Made by a program: the position numbers and the translations under genes
Shown: positions 37,401-47,578 of the stretch, piece after piece
How positions within the stretch are numbered: the first letter of the stretch is position 1
Layout of the letters: each line of letters opens with the position of its first letter
The notes under the pieces: model-generated
The model's database searches: none
Seen by the model: only the letters and a program-made list of their open reading frames with translations
What the model was told of the DNA's origin: nothing
Source: Sympetrum striolatum
Taxonomy: Eukaryota; Arthropoda; Insecta; Odonata; Libellulidae
NCBI GenBank assembly: GCA_947579665.1
Contig: OX388349.1
Location: 77,070,841-77,134,840 of the forward strand
DNA length: 64,000 nt
Reading direction: 5' to 3'

Positions 37401-40400
37401 GTTGGAGGAAAATAATGCTGTCACGTGATTTAAGATGGCATTTTAATTAAACGGGCTTGACTTCAACAGCTGTGTGAAAACACTCTTCATGGGCGAGCAT
37501 AATTATCCAGTTCATTATGAAGGTAATGTTACTTGACAGAAGGAACTGACACGAAGTGAGTTGCAAGAATATGGTTTTAAAGCAAGCAAAAACTGAGCCG
37601 CGCCATTTTTAATTAGGTGAGGACGTTAAAATAAGACAGGTTTAAAACGCCATTTACCATTCTCTTAATGTGTGTCAGAAGGAAATATTTGCAGTGGTAG
37701 CGGCGAGGTCTTTTCTCATTTGTCACCAGTTGAAAAAATGCTAAATTGGACATCTGTGTTTAAACTCAATGCTGAATCAATTTGAGAGTTGAAAAAGCAA
37801 GGCCTCGATTCCAATCCCTTCATTTTCAATAACGCACGAATAATCCTCAAACATGTCCAGGAGCCTTGAGAGGGCGTGATTCCAAGCAGAGCCCAATGCA
37901 ATGGTGGACATTCATTTATGTTATTATGTGTATTTGTGTGCATAAAATGTTTATGTATACTGTAGGCTCAGGTACTTTAGCCAAAATGTAATCGCTTTTG
38001 TCCTAAACAACTTACTGTGAGATTTTTGCTTTCAGTCTTAGTCTTTGTCTTGCAATAACTTGATTCAGACATAAATTCATTTTTATTCACAATCACTAGT
38101 TTAGTGTAATTTTGTTAGACTCATTGAATAGCCATAGATGAAGAAGAATTCATTCACTAAGAAGTATAAATTTGTTGTCCTACTATTTATTAATGTAATT
38201 CTGTTTCTATTTTTCATTCCTTAGTAAATTTTTGAGTATGACAACAGATCTCACTGGACCCTAATAATATCAATTATAGCTCTTGATGGTCAATTAATAC
38301 TACTATAATATGTTAAAATATTTAAATCATCCGTAATCTTATTTATGGCAGCACATTCATCATAATAATAGTTATGTTAATATTTAGAAAAGATTATATA
38401 CATTCTATGTGAAATTTCACAAAAATCACGTAATCAGATATTTTTGTGATATTCTCATTTTGAGACTAATCAGTCAGTCAATTCCGTAGTTCTGCATGTT
38501 CTACATTTTTTAAATCTATTTATTATTTAAATTATCTATTTTTATTAGGGTGAAAGTGGCGGCGATTGTGAATGCGTATCCTCAATTTCAGCATTCGCTT
38601 TTTTCCATTCATTATTCTCCGTTAAATATTTGCGTCCTATGATAATCTTTTTCAGGTTATCACCTACTTCTTTTGCTTTCAATGGTGTACTTTTACAAAA
38701 GTAAAGAACGCATAGAATTAGGTTTCTATTAATAAAATAGTTCCTTATTGGTATCTTTGCTTCGCTATCTTTTTCAAATTAAAAAATAATGACGATGAGG
38801 AAGAAGAAATTCGTAAATCCTATTCTTTCCCGAATAAAAAAGTCTTACTATTGCAATTATTGCTATTTTTGTCGAATGAAACGTAAAGGATATATTTTGT
38901 GTAACGAAGCGGGGGTGTCTGCGATGAAGATATACGCGTCCCGAAGGTGGGTCGGATATTTCACAGCTGTAAGCTTTGCTTCCGCATTACGAGAGTATTT
39001 TGTTATCTCAAAGGAACAAAAGGCAATCGTGGGTGCGCCGTGACCTTGAATTAGGTTTTATATCGCGCAGTCTCGTGTCCTCGATTTATAAACCGTTTTT
39101 TGTTCATTTCGGAAAGTGTGGCACGTAACCTGGATTCAGGTACGTCCCCGCATTTTTTTTTTAATTTAACTTAGTTTTGAGCGTATATGTCCCGAGTTCG
39201 ACGAAATTACTTTCGTTTGAAAAAATGCTGAAACTGCTTTTCGGCCAGGCCTCAGTCTGTGGAATAACCCAAATTCGCCGTCGTTCTTTAATGGATTGCA
39301 TGGTTATTTCAGAAATCGCGGACCTCCATTATCCTTTCCATTTTCACCCAGCCCTTAGGAATTCGAGGGACGCTACTTTTTGTGTACACTGTTTTTGAGG
39401 CTCTTCTAATGGCCGAAGTCATTGAATTTCGGTTAACCTCAGACCAGATGCGAATCCAACGTCGTTCATATCGTATTTGTGATACCACCAGTTTTTCTGC
39501 TGTAGCCGACTTACTCATATTGTATTGTTTTCTCTGATTAAAATATTATTTTCCCTAAATTGATAATTTTGATGGATGTGCACATATTTATGGTTTGGCA
39601 ACACACTTAGTTTGGAAGTGACTAGGTTGAGTTCACGGCATAAAATCTCCTATCTCATTTCGTTGTCAGACTGTTTCTTTTTATTTAAAAGCTTAAAAAA
39701 TAATGGAATAGACTAAAATATTACACGGGATATTTTTTCCTTCTTATGCAACTCCAATTCCTGAATGTTCAGCTGTAAATTTGTTCTTACAATAAATATG
39801 AGAAGGCATGGACAAAGAACTGAACATTAAACTCTTTCTCGAGATTCCTTAGAACGTTCACACTTCTACTCTTTACATTTTACTCAAGAATTTTAATGTC
39901 GGTAATTAATGAAGCGAGGGCTTTAAGTACAACTATAGAACCACTATATACAAGTGTAAAGGAAAGAGCCATTTAGTATGAGGAAAATTCTGTCTATCGG
40001 AAAATTACCGAAGTTTCGAGAGTTGTCAAAGATAGCACATTTTACATGCTTAACTCCACCAAATAATATAATTAAGACAGTAATAAGGTATAAGTAATTT
40101 ACGAATGATTAAGAAATACATTTTAGTATACGCATTTTATATTTTGCAAATATGACAATCTTCACTACTACGTTTTCTATGCAGAGTAAGTAGAAAGACA
40201 AACTCCAAACACAATACAGAAAGCACTTAAGATCGCAGTTGCTAGAGTCAATAAACATTTCCAAGATAAATAAACAACAGATAAACAAGAGGATGTGAGA
40301 TCACGCATTGGTAAACGGGTTTACAGACACTTTCCGAAGCTTTGAGAAGTCTAATGGGTGAATATATACGTTTGCACTGTTCTCGACTCTCCTGGTTACA

Positions 40401-41766
40401 TTACGAATCTTTTATTTCGTAGAAAACCGCGTTTTCGTCATGATACGTTGCCATGGAAGTCTATTTGCACCAAAATAGTCTGAAATTATTTGGCTTCGTA
40501 GAGATGATTTTCGTTTGGCAAGGATCTGTTTATTTAAATTTATTGCTGTTAATAAAAGCGAGATTGAAATGAGAAATTCCTTATATTTTCAGTACACAGT
40601 GTATTTCAGTTTCACCTGCTTCTTAAAATGCACGCTGTAAAACCAATAATTGCATGGTGGAGAACTGATGAGATCTTTGAAAAGATGGCGGAATATTTCC
40701 TGAATCATTCAAAAATAAATTGAAATCTTTGAATCTAATCAAAGAGCGTGACGACTGAACAACTTAAAATTTGAATGCGGTTAGGAAGATTCTCTAGTTC
40801 TTTGGTACAATAAAACAGGAGTTAGTAAGCGTTTCTATATAATTATGTGGGGAAAGTTCTACATAAATAGATATCTGATATTTAGAAGAATCTTGCCATT
40901 CCACACTAATCTGCCACCAACTTCATCTCATATTGCAATCTTTTATGTTCTGTTTATTGGGAAAGTGAGAATAGATCATATCATCGGTTCGAAGGCCTTG
41001 AAATCCCACTTCATCTTATAAAAACGAATTAAAAATATCGAGAATATTTTAATGAACGTAAAAATATCGGAAACGTATAACTCATATGTATGTAGAATCT
41101 ATATTGTAGGTAGAAGTAATAAATATTTTTTTATTAATGCAGCCGACTTCTTATGATTATCGCATATTCACAGTGACAAAATCCGACGGAAATGGTCACT
41201 GGTGACACCCGCCTCATAATCACATCTAATCGTTGAATGGCCCTAAAGTCGGTCATTTAATAAATGTCCTGTTTAATCAAATTTTATCTATATTTAAATG
41301 GTTTCAGTCACAAATTCAACATAACTCATTCAGTAATTTAATGAAACAAAACCAGGAATTTAAATTGAAATAATTTTATTTATTATGTCTCTTATTGTAA
41401 ATGTCCTCAATAGTAAAAAATCGTTATATATAGCAGCATATTTCAATTTACTCGATGTTATGGAAAAGAAATCTTGGAGGTGAGATTTAATTTTCTTTTT
41501 CAGTGAGCTGTGGAGTCAGGTTGGTTACAAAATAGATTGACGTGATCTTTCAGTAAAGAATCATTCCTCGTCATATCAACGGTAAGTGAACCAAAACATT
41601 CATAACCATACGCTTATTTGAAAACCATATCTATAAAATTAGCATGTTTATGAGTTTTAATTGCAATTATTCAGCTGCCTAATTAAAAGGTACATCACAT
41701 TGTCGATAAAAATATTTATAGATATTTTAAATGGTGCATAAAATAGGAAATCAACGAGCGATATCC
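34489..41766. other. Long AT-rich stretch without recognisable genes
   Basis: More than 7 kb with stops in all frames. Frames of 60-104 codons (for example 35643-35957 plus, 38789-39043 plus, 39309-39518 minus) lack recognisable motifs. Near 39041 TGACCTTGA is a perfect match to the FTZ-F1/ERR monomer site, but single sites of this size are expected by chance. I see no transposon ends or RNA genes. Confidence 0.45.
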
Positions 41767-42024
41767 TGTCGTAATCGTCAAGATTACGACGGGCACAATT
41801 GCGACGGGCTATACGAGTACGGTCGGAGGAGGCGAGGCGATGGAAGCATGGGTCTCGCACGCGTCCGTGAGGGAAAGAACGCCATATCCACTACGGGACG
41901 ATTTATTGCGGCGCCTAGGGGCGGACGCTAGGAGTTGCTCCTTAGGGCCGCTGCACAGACGCGTGCACTGTTTCCAAGCATTGCTCTAGAAGCTTCCACG
42001 TCACAATCCTTTGACCGGACTCAG

Positions 42025-42032
42025 TATATAAG
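42025..42032 (+). promoter_or_regulatory. LTR promoter TATA box
   Basis: TATATAAG preceded by GGACTCAG. The same site recurs in the other LTRs at 45970-45977 and 53121-53128. Transcription would start about 25-30 bp downstream, just before the hairpin array. Confidence 0.7.
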
Positions 42033-42051
42033 CCCGTGGATTTTTAGGGAA

Positions 42052-42225
42052 AATCAGAGCGTCCCTCGCTCTCGCTTGCTGACAGTGTCTGCCTACAGAC
42101 TTCGGCAAGTGAGAGCGACCCCCGGCTGACCGAGTCTGCCCAAAGACTTCGGCCGGGGTTCCCCGCTTCTCAACCCACCCCGGCTGACCGAGTCTGCCCA
42201 AAGACCTCGGCCGGGATTCCCCGCT
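42052..42225 (+). other. RNA hairpin array in the LTR leader
   Basis: First hairpin: TCGCTCTCGCTTGC pairs with GCAAGTGAGAGCGA, and inside it GTCTG pairs with CAGAC. It is followed by 58-bp units in which CCGAGTCT pairs with AGACTTCGG inside CCCCGG/CCGGGG. LTRs 1 and 2 have two such units; LTR 3 has four (about 53221-53440). Confidence 0.65.
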
Positions 42226-42233
42226 ACGACAAT

Positions 42234-42243
42234 TGGTGTCAGG
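42234..42243 (+). other. Primer-binding site, internal copy 1
   Basis: TGGTGTCAGG lies two bases after the LTR. It is complementary to a tRNA 3' end reading CCTGACACCA, compatible with an insect tRNA-Leu. The match is short, so the primer identity is tentative. Confidence 0.6.
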
Positions 42244-42926
42244 TGTTTTTAAGCGGTACGAACTCGAATCTTCCTTTGCTCTTTTTCATGTTTTTATGAA
42301 TTCATTTGCTCCCGTTCATGTTTTTAAGCGGTCCGAACTCGAATCTTCATTCGCTCCCGTTCTTTTTTTTATGCGGTACGAACTCGAATCTTTATTCGCT
42401 TCTGTTTATGTTTTTATGAATTCATTTGCTTCCGTTCATGTTTTTATGCGGTTCGAACGCCGTTCCTTTTCAATCATTTTTGCTTTAATTTAAATAATAT
42501 GATTTTTGTGGTTCGAACGCTCTGTTTGTTAAGGCTTCCGCTCGCACATTAACCATATTGTGTCTAAGTTTTAATATGTGCTACAAGCGTCTTTCCCTTT
42601 GGTTTAGGTTAATTTTGTTTAAATGTTTGACCTGATTTGAATCTCTATCCATTTTTTTTTCTTAATGTTAATTAAATTTAATACATTTAATTGGATTCCA
42701 TCGCTGTATTCCTTGAAATTGTACCCATTGGGCGTAAAACCAATTGTTTAGTCTTTGCTTCTCAATTTCATAGATTTATTCTTTCACAAGGAGTATCTCA
42801 AACTTGGTTCTTTATTTTCATATCGTATTTTTTTGTTGTTCTCATTTTGATTTTACTTGTGTGCCGTAGTGATAGTTTTTGTGTTGATTTTCTGTGTTGG
42901 TTTTGTTCGTGTTTTTCGCTATCGCC
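42244..42926 (+). other. U-rich leader of internal copy 1
   Basis: T-rich sequence with a repeated GCGGTACGAACTCGAATCTT word (four related copies, about 42253-42470) and no plausible gag. Frames through it are hydrophobic by composition only. Confidence 0.6.
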
Positions 42927-43103
42927 ATGTATTGTTCATCATACCCCTTCTTTAATCAGTGTGCTCTCGGCCTGTTCCATTCGCAATCTCCGTTACTTAA
43001 TTTCTCATCCACTATCAATTTGATTGGTAATTCACCATCCCCGTCAGACGAGGTTAGTCAGGAGGTACCACCCCGCAGACGAGAACACCCGCATCTGCAC
43101 TAG
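42927..43103 (+). pseudogene. Short gag-start-like ORF, copy 1 (58 codons)
   Basis: An ATG in the context GCCATGT opens a 58-codon frame ending in a Pro/Glu/Arg-rich stretch (SPSPSDEVSQEVPPRRRE) typical of disordered gag N-termini, then a stop. No capsid or zinc-knuckle motif follows; the next recognisable protein is the protease. I infer that almost all of gag is deleted. Equivalent in copy 2: 46872-47048. Confidence 0.35.
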
Positions 43104-43214
43104 GGAATCATGTTTATTTTATTCCGTCTTTTAGCGGCGGGACGCAACATCGGTCGATAGATTTCTAGAAACCTTGACAATAACATGCCATCATACCAAA
43201 GGCTGGCGTGGTGA

Positions 43215-43472
43215 TCGCTGCGAACGTCCTGGATAAAACACCGATTTTTAATCGACACGGGGGCAGCGATCACGGTTATAAATAAGGGAAAATTTCCATT
43301 CGATAAACTGCCTATTCATCCATACGACAGACAGGTTAGCAGTGCCTCCGGACATTTATTAAGCGGTTCCTGTGAGTACAGAGAAATTCAGCCACGTGGG
43401 CGCGGGCGAGGATTTGCAGATTATTTCAACGACCATGTACCCCGGAAATGCATGGGAAGGAGTTATCATTAG
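43215..43472 (+). pseudogene. pol: Truncated retroviral-type aspartic protease, copy 1
   Basis: The frame contains HRFLIDTGAAITVINK. DTG is the active-site triad of retropepsins (here DTGA with the usual hydrophobic flanks), and the residues after it continue as a plausible flap region (LPIHPYDRQVSSASGHLL). The frame runs to a stop at 43470 without the second half of the fold, so the domain is cut short. The following pol part lies in the next frame. In gypsy elements this protease matures Gag-Pol; here it cannot be complete. Confidence 0.75.
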
Positions 43473-43633
43473 AGAGAGGCGTGAGGTTGATGTTGCGCCA
43501 ACGGTTTCGTTGGACAGGGGTGACTCAGGCATCCCTCCGCTCTCTCCAAAGGATAATTGGGAAGAAGTTATCATTAAAGATAGGCGTGAGGATGATGTCG
43601 CGATAATGTGTCGTCCAAAATTGACGAAATTTG
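43430..43633 (+). repeat. Diverged ancestral half-units upstream of the 229-bp array
   Basis: CGTTGGACAGGGGTGACTCA (near 43507) is clearly related to CGTTGGATAGGGGTAACTCA of the 229-bp unit. GTTATCATTARAGAKAGGCG occurs twice (near 43461 and 43566). In pol frame this reads as a PT-SLDRGDSGI / VIIKDRRE type repeat. It suggests the array grew from an older repeated coding segment. Confidence 0.6.
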
Positions 43634-44091
43634 AAATTTGGAGGAAAACGAGTGCACCGCCGAAGTTTTGTAGCCCATCCACTTTATGATGCAACCGGGA
43701 GGATCACGGAGCGAAAGGGATATGCGTGCCGATAGGGCAGAGGGTGAAAGTAGTGTCATGCCAACACTTCCGTTGGATAGGGGTAACTCAGGCATTACCA
43801 CATTCTCCCTGGAGGACGCATCATCTCAGGTCGACAGGATCCCGATGCATAAAACAGATAGGAAATTTGGAGGAAAACGGGTGCACCGCCGAAGTTTTGC
43901 AGCCCACCCCCTTTATGATGCAACCGGGAGGATCACGGAGCGAAAGGGATGTGCGTGCCGATAGGGCAGAAGGTGAAAGTAGTGTCATGCCAACACTTCC
44001 GTTGGATAGGGGTAACTCAGGCATTACCACATTCTCCCTGGAGGACGCATCATCTCAGGTCGACAGGATCCCGATGCATAAAACAGATAGG
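43634..44091 (+). repeat. 229-bp tandem repeat, copy 1: exactly 2 units
   Basis: Unit starts AAATTTGGAGGAAAACG and ends CATAAAACAGATAGG. Unit 1 has TTTTGTAGCCC, GATATGCG and GCAGAGGG; unit 2 has TTTTGCAGCCC, GATGTGCG and GCAGAAGG. Because 229 is not divisible by three, each added unit shifts the pol frame by one base. Confidence 0.95.
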
Positions 44092-45081
44092 CTGATTGAG
44101 AAATCAAAATTAGACGATGAAAGTGGAACCGGGACCGTGCTAAGACTCGTAGATAAAGTTACGTTACCTCCATACTCCATTATCCTCCGCAAAGTGATAA
44201 ACGAAGACCTCAAAGGAAGGGAAATCTGCGTCATTGAAAAGGATCAACACGTGGCGGCAATGAGTGTACTTGCAAAAATGTCAGATAAAGGAACCGCACC
44301 CGTTTTGTTGGCAAACTTTACTAACAACCTACAAATTTTGAGACGAAGAATTCCGATACTAGTAGACTGCTTCAACGAAGGCAGTAGAATCAATTCCCTA
44401 CAAGTAATAGAAGGGAGGGAATCTGAAATGTGGCCCGAGTCGAATGGAAAATGTGATCTGTCCTCCTTGTTTGATTATACGAACGTACCGGGAGAGGCGA
44501 GATCATCCCTTGAGGAGTTAATTGCGGAATCGACAGATGTCTTCGCCGATGCAGATTCACCCTTAGGACACACGGATTAGGTGAAGCACAAAATCGACGT
44601 TGGAGGAGCAGAACCAAGTAAGAAACGGTCCTACTGTGTGCCTCATTCACTGCGCCCAATCTTAGACAAAGCCATTTCGGGTATGCTAGATGAAGGAATC
44701 ATTTCACCATCCACTAGCCCTTGGTCGGAGGCGATAATCTTAGTTACAGGCCCTGCATCGATTATCGTGCGCTCTGAATACCCCTTTGACATTTAGTACT
44801 GTCCTGACAAAAATATTCCGCATTCGGATGCTCTATCGCGTGCTCCTCAATTAATTACTCCCTTCCCCATAACGGATATTCTCCCAGAAGATAATTTAGA
44901 GTCCCCAGATAAAGCGCGGGAACAGCCGCGGCCCCTACTAGTTAGCCGCGATCCTCTAGAAGCAGCGCCATCTCCACCAGTTAACGTTCCTGTATTGCCG
45001 GTCCCAGCCCCTCCCAAAGCGACTACTACACAGCGGCACCAGTTTATCCTGAGACCACTGCCAGGAAGGAGGCTGAATTAA
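43726..45081 (+). pseudogene. pol: Defective pol remnant, copy 1: connector, RT start, RNase H end, Pro-rich tail
   Basis: One frame runs through the second 229-bp unit to 45081 with two in-frame TAG codons (44578-44580 and 44794-44796). Order: a protease-RT connector containing VTLPPYSIIL, as in gypsy-type pol; then, after the first TAG, RT N-terminus VKHKIDVGG, RSYCVPHSLRP and GIISPSTSPWSEAIILV; then an abrupt jump to SEYPFDI-(TAG)-YCPDKNIPHSDALSRAPQ, the end of RNase H; then a Pro-rich tail ending at TAA. The RT palm (YXDD), most of RNase H and all of integrase are missing. The product could not catalyse reverse transcription or integration. The same deletion points are present in copy 2. 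Confidence 0.85.
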
Positions 45082-45711
45082 ACAGCAGGTTGCAGCCGTG
45101 TACCCACCCTTGCTCTCCTGGGAGCTGCCGTTGGGATACTCTGGCCCTGAGGAGGAGACAACATCAACCACCGACGAGGACGGGATTCCAACAACCGCTA
45201 CTCTGGGCGCTGGATTCCTCGCGGCCATGCTGACATCTGCCAGGAGGATATACCCGGAGATTTCCACGAGGGACCTCGCCGCAGCAACCACGGTACCGGC
45301 AGTGAACATGTTTAGTGTCGTGTAGCCTGGGACTATAACAACCAACATGTGTAGTGTCGTGTGGACAGGGACTATAACAACGAACATTCTTATGCATCCT
45401 ATTTAAGTTACTGTTTAGTGTTAATGATCAGTGATGCTCCTTTTTTTAGGACACTCTTGTGGTAGGTTAATTAATTTTTTTTGTTGCCTTTGGATTTTTG
45501 TATTTTTCACTCTTCTTTGTGTTATATTGGCTCTTTCTAGGATATAATAATCAGTGAAAAGTGACATTCCTGTGGTAGGTTAATTGATTTTTTGTTGCTT
45601 TTGCGTAATTGTATTTTTTTTCTCTCTTTTCTTAATTGTGTTGTATTGATGTAAACATGTAACGGTGACTCGATTTCGTCGCACCCCGGATCTTAATTGC
45701 CGATGGGGTGA
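45082..45711 (+). other. 3' noncoding part of internal copy 1 with polypurine tract
   Basis: A GC-rich stretch (45082-45330; one 75-codon open frame, no known domain) is followed by a T-rich segment with two GTGGTAGGTTAATTRATTTT repeats (near 45461 and 45572). The last ten bases, GATGGGGTGA (45702-45711), directly precede the LTR and are the probable plus-strand primer site. Confidence 0.65.
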
Positions 45712-46176
45712 TGTCGTAATCGTCAAGATTACGACGGGCACAATTGCGACGGGCTATACGAGTACGGTCGGAGGAGGCGAGGCGATGGAAGCATGGGTCT
45801 CGCACGCGTCCGTGAGGGAAAGAACGCCATATCCACTACGGGACGATTTATTGCGGCGCCTAGGGGCGGACGCTAGGAGTTGCTCCTTAGGGCCGCTGCA
45901 CAGACGCGTGCACTGTTTCCAAGCATTGCTCTAGAAGCTTCCACGTCACAATCCTTTGACCGGACTCAGTATATAAGCCCGTGGATTTTTAGGGAAAATC
46001 AGAGCGTCCCTCGCTCTCGCTTGCTGACAGTGTCTGCCTACAGACTTCGGCAAGTGAGAGCGACCCCCGGCTGACCGAGTCTGCCCAAAGACTTCGGCCG
46101 GGGTTCCCCGCTTCTCAACCCACCCCGGCTGACCGAGTCTGCCCAAAGACCTCGGCCGGGATTCCCCGCTACGACA
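45712..46176 (+). repeat. LTR 2 (465 bp), shared central LTR
   Basis: Same ends and same length as LTR 1 and, by inspection, the same sequence. It serves as 3' LTR of the first and 5' LTR of the second internal region. It has no separate target duplication on either side, so the tandem form did not arise by two independent insertions. Confidence 0.9.
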
Positions 46177-46178
46177 AT

Positions 46179-46188
46179 TGGTGTCAGG
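46179..46188 (+). other. Primer-binding site, internal copy 2
   Basis: TGGTGTCAGG two bases after LTR 2, as in copy 1. Confidence 0.6.
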
Positions 46189-47159
46189 TGTTTTTAAGCG
46201 GTACGAACTCGAATCTTCCTTTGCTCTTTTTCATGTTTTTATGAATTCATTTGCTCCCGTTCATGTTTTTAAGCGGTCCGAACTCGAATCTTCATTCGCT
46301 CCCGTTCTTTTTTTTATGCGGTACGAACTCGAATCTTTATTCGCTTCTGTTTATGTTTTTATGAATTCATTTGCTTCCGTTCATGTTTTTATGCGGTTCG
46401 AACGCCGTTCCTTTTCAATCATTTTTGCTTTAATTTAAATAATATGATTTTTGTGGTTCGAACGCTCTGTTTGTTAAGGCTTCCGCTCGCACATTAACCA
46501 TATTGTGTCTAAGTTTTAATATGTGCTACAAGCGTCTTTCCCTTTGGTTTAGGTTAATTTTGTTTAAATGTTTGACCTGATTTGAATCTCTATCCATTTT
46601 TTTTTCTTAATGTTAATTAAATTTAATACATTTAATTGGATTCCATCGCTGTATTCCTTGAAATTGTACCCATTGGGCGTAAAACCAATTGTTTAGTCTT
46701 TGCTTCTCAATTTCATAGATTTATTCTTTCACAAGGAGTATCTCAAACTTGGTTCTTTATTTTCATATCGTATTTTTTTGTTGTTCTCATTTTGATTTTA
46801 CTTGTGTGCCGTAGTGATAGTTTTTGTGTTGATTTTCTGTGTTGGTTTTGTTCGTGTTTTTCGCTATCGCCATGTATTGTTCATCATACCCCTTCTTTAA
46901 TCAGTGTGCTCTCGGCCTGTTCCATTCGCAATCTCCGTTACTTAATTTCTCATCCACTATCAATTTGATTGGTAATTCACCATCCCCGTCAGACGAGGTT
47001 AGTCAGGAGGTACCACCCCGCAGACGAGAACACCCGCATCTGCACTAGGGAATCATGTTTATTTTATTCCGTCTTTTAGCGGCGGGACGCAACATCGGTC
47101 GATAGATTTCTAGAAACCTTGACAATAACATGCCATCATACCAAAGGCTGGCGTGGTGA
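46189..47159 (+). other. U-rich leader and gag-start-like ORF, copy 2
   Basis: Appears the same as 42244-43214. The short ORF with the GCCATGT start lies at 46872-47048. Confidence 0.6.
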
Positions 47160-47417
47160 TCGCTGCGAACGTCCTGGATAAAACACCGATTTTTAATCGA
47201 CACGGGGGCAGCGATCACGGTTATAAATAAGGGAAAATTTCCATTCGATAAACTGCCTATTCATCCATACGACAGACAGGTTAGCAGTGCCTCCGGACAT
47301 TTATTAAGCGGTTCCTGTGAGTACAGAGAAATTCAGCCACGTGGGCGCGGGCGAGGATTTGCAGATTATTTCAACGACCATGTACCCCGGAAATGCATGG
47401 GAAGGAGTTATCATTAG
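47160..47417 (+). pseudogene. pol: Truncated aspartic protease, copy 2
   Basis: Same sequence as the copy 1 protease remnant, including DTGAAITVI, and the same premature end. Only the first half of the retropepsin fold is encoded, so no active enzyme is expected. Confidence 0.75.
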
Positions 47418-47578
47418 AGAGAGGCGTGAGGTTGATGTTGCGCCAACGGTTTCGTTGGACAGGGGTGACTCAGGCATCCCTCCGCTCTCTCCAAAGGATA
47501 ATTGGGAAGAAGTTATCATTAAAGATAGGCGTGAGGATGATGTCGCGATAATGTGTCGTCCAAAATTGACGAAATTTG

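Larger units (their letters stand above)
41767..42231 (+). repeat. LTR 1 (465 bp)
   Basis: TGTCGTAATCG start and CGCTACGACA end. TATATAAG at 42025-42032 is a good TATA box. Downstream is a hairpin-rich segment (42050-42225) with two 58-bp units. By inspection it matches LTR 2 and is 250 bp shorter than LTR 3. Confidence 0.9.

Noticed and set aside
39041..39049. FTZ-F1/ERR site TGACCTTGA as a regulatory element
   Set aside because: A single 9-bp match in a 64-kb window is within chance.
42691..43023. Hydrophobic 110-codon frame as an envelope-like membrane protein
   Set aside because: It sits in the T-rich leader between PBS and protease; hydrophobicity follows from T-rich codons, and env would lie downstream of pol.
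44956..45387. Minus-strand 143-codon frame (and its copy at 52107-52538)
   Set aside because: Antisense to the pol tail and 3' region of the LTR element; no domain.
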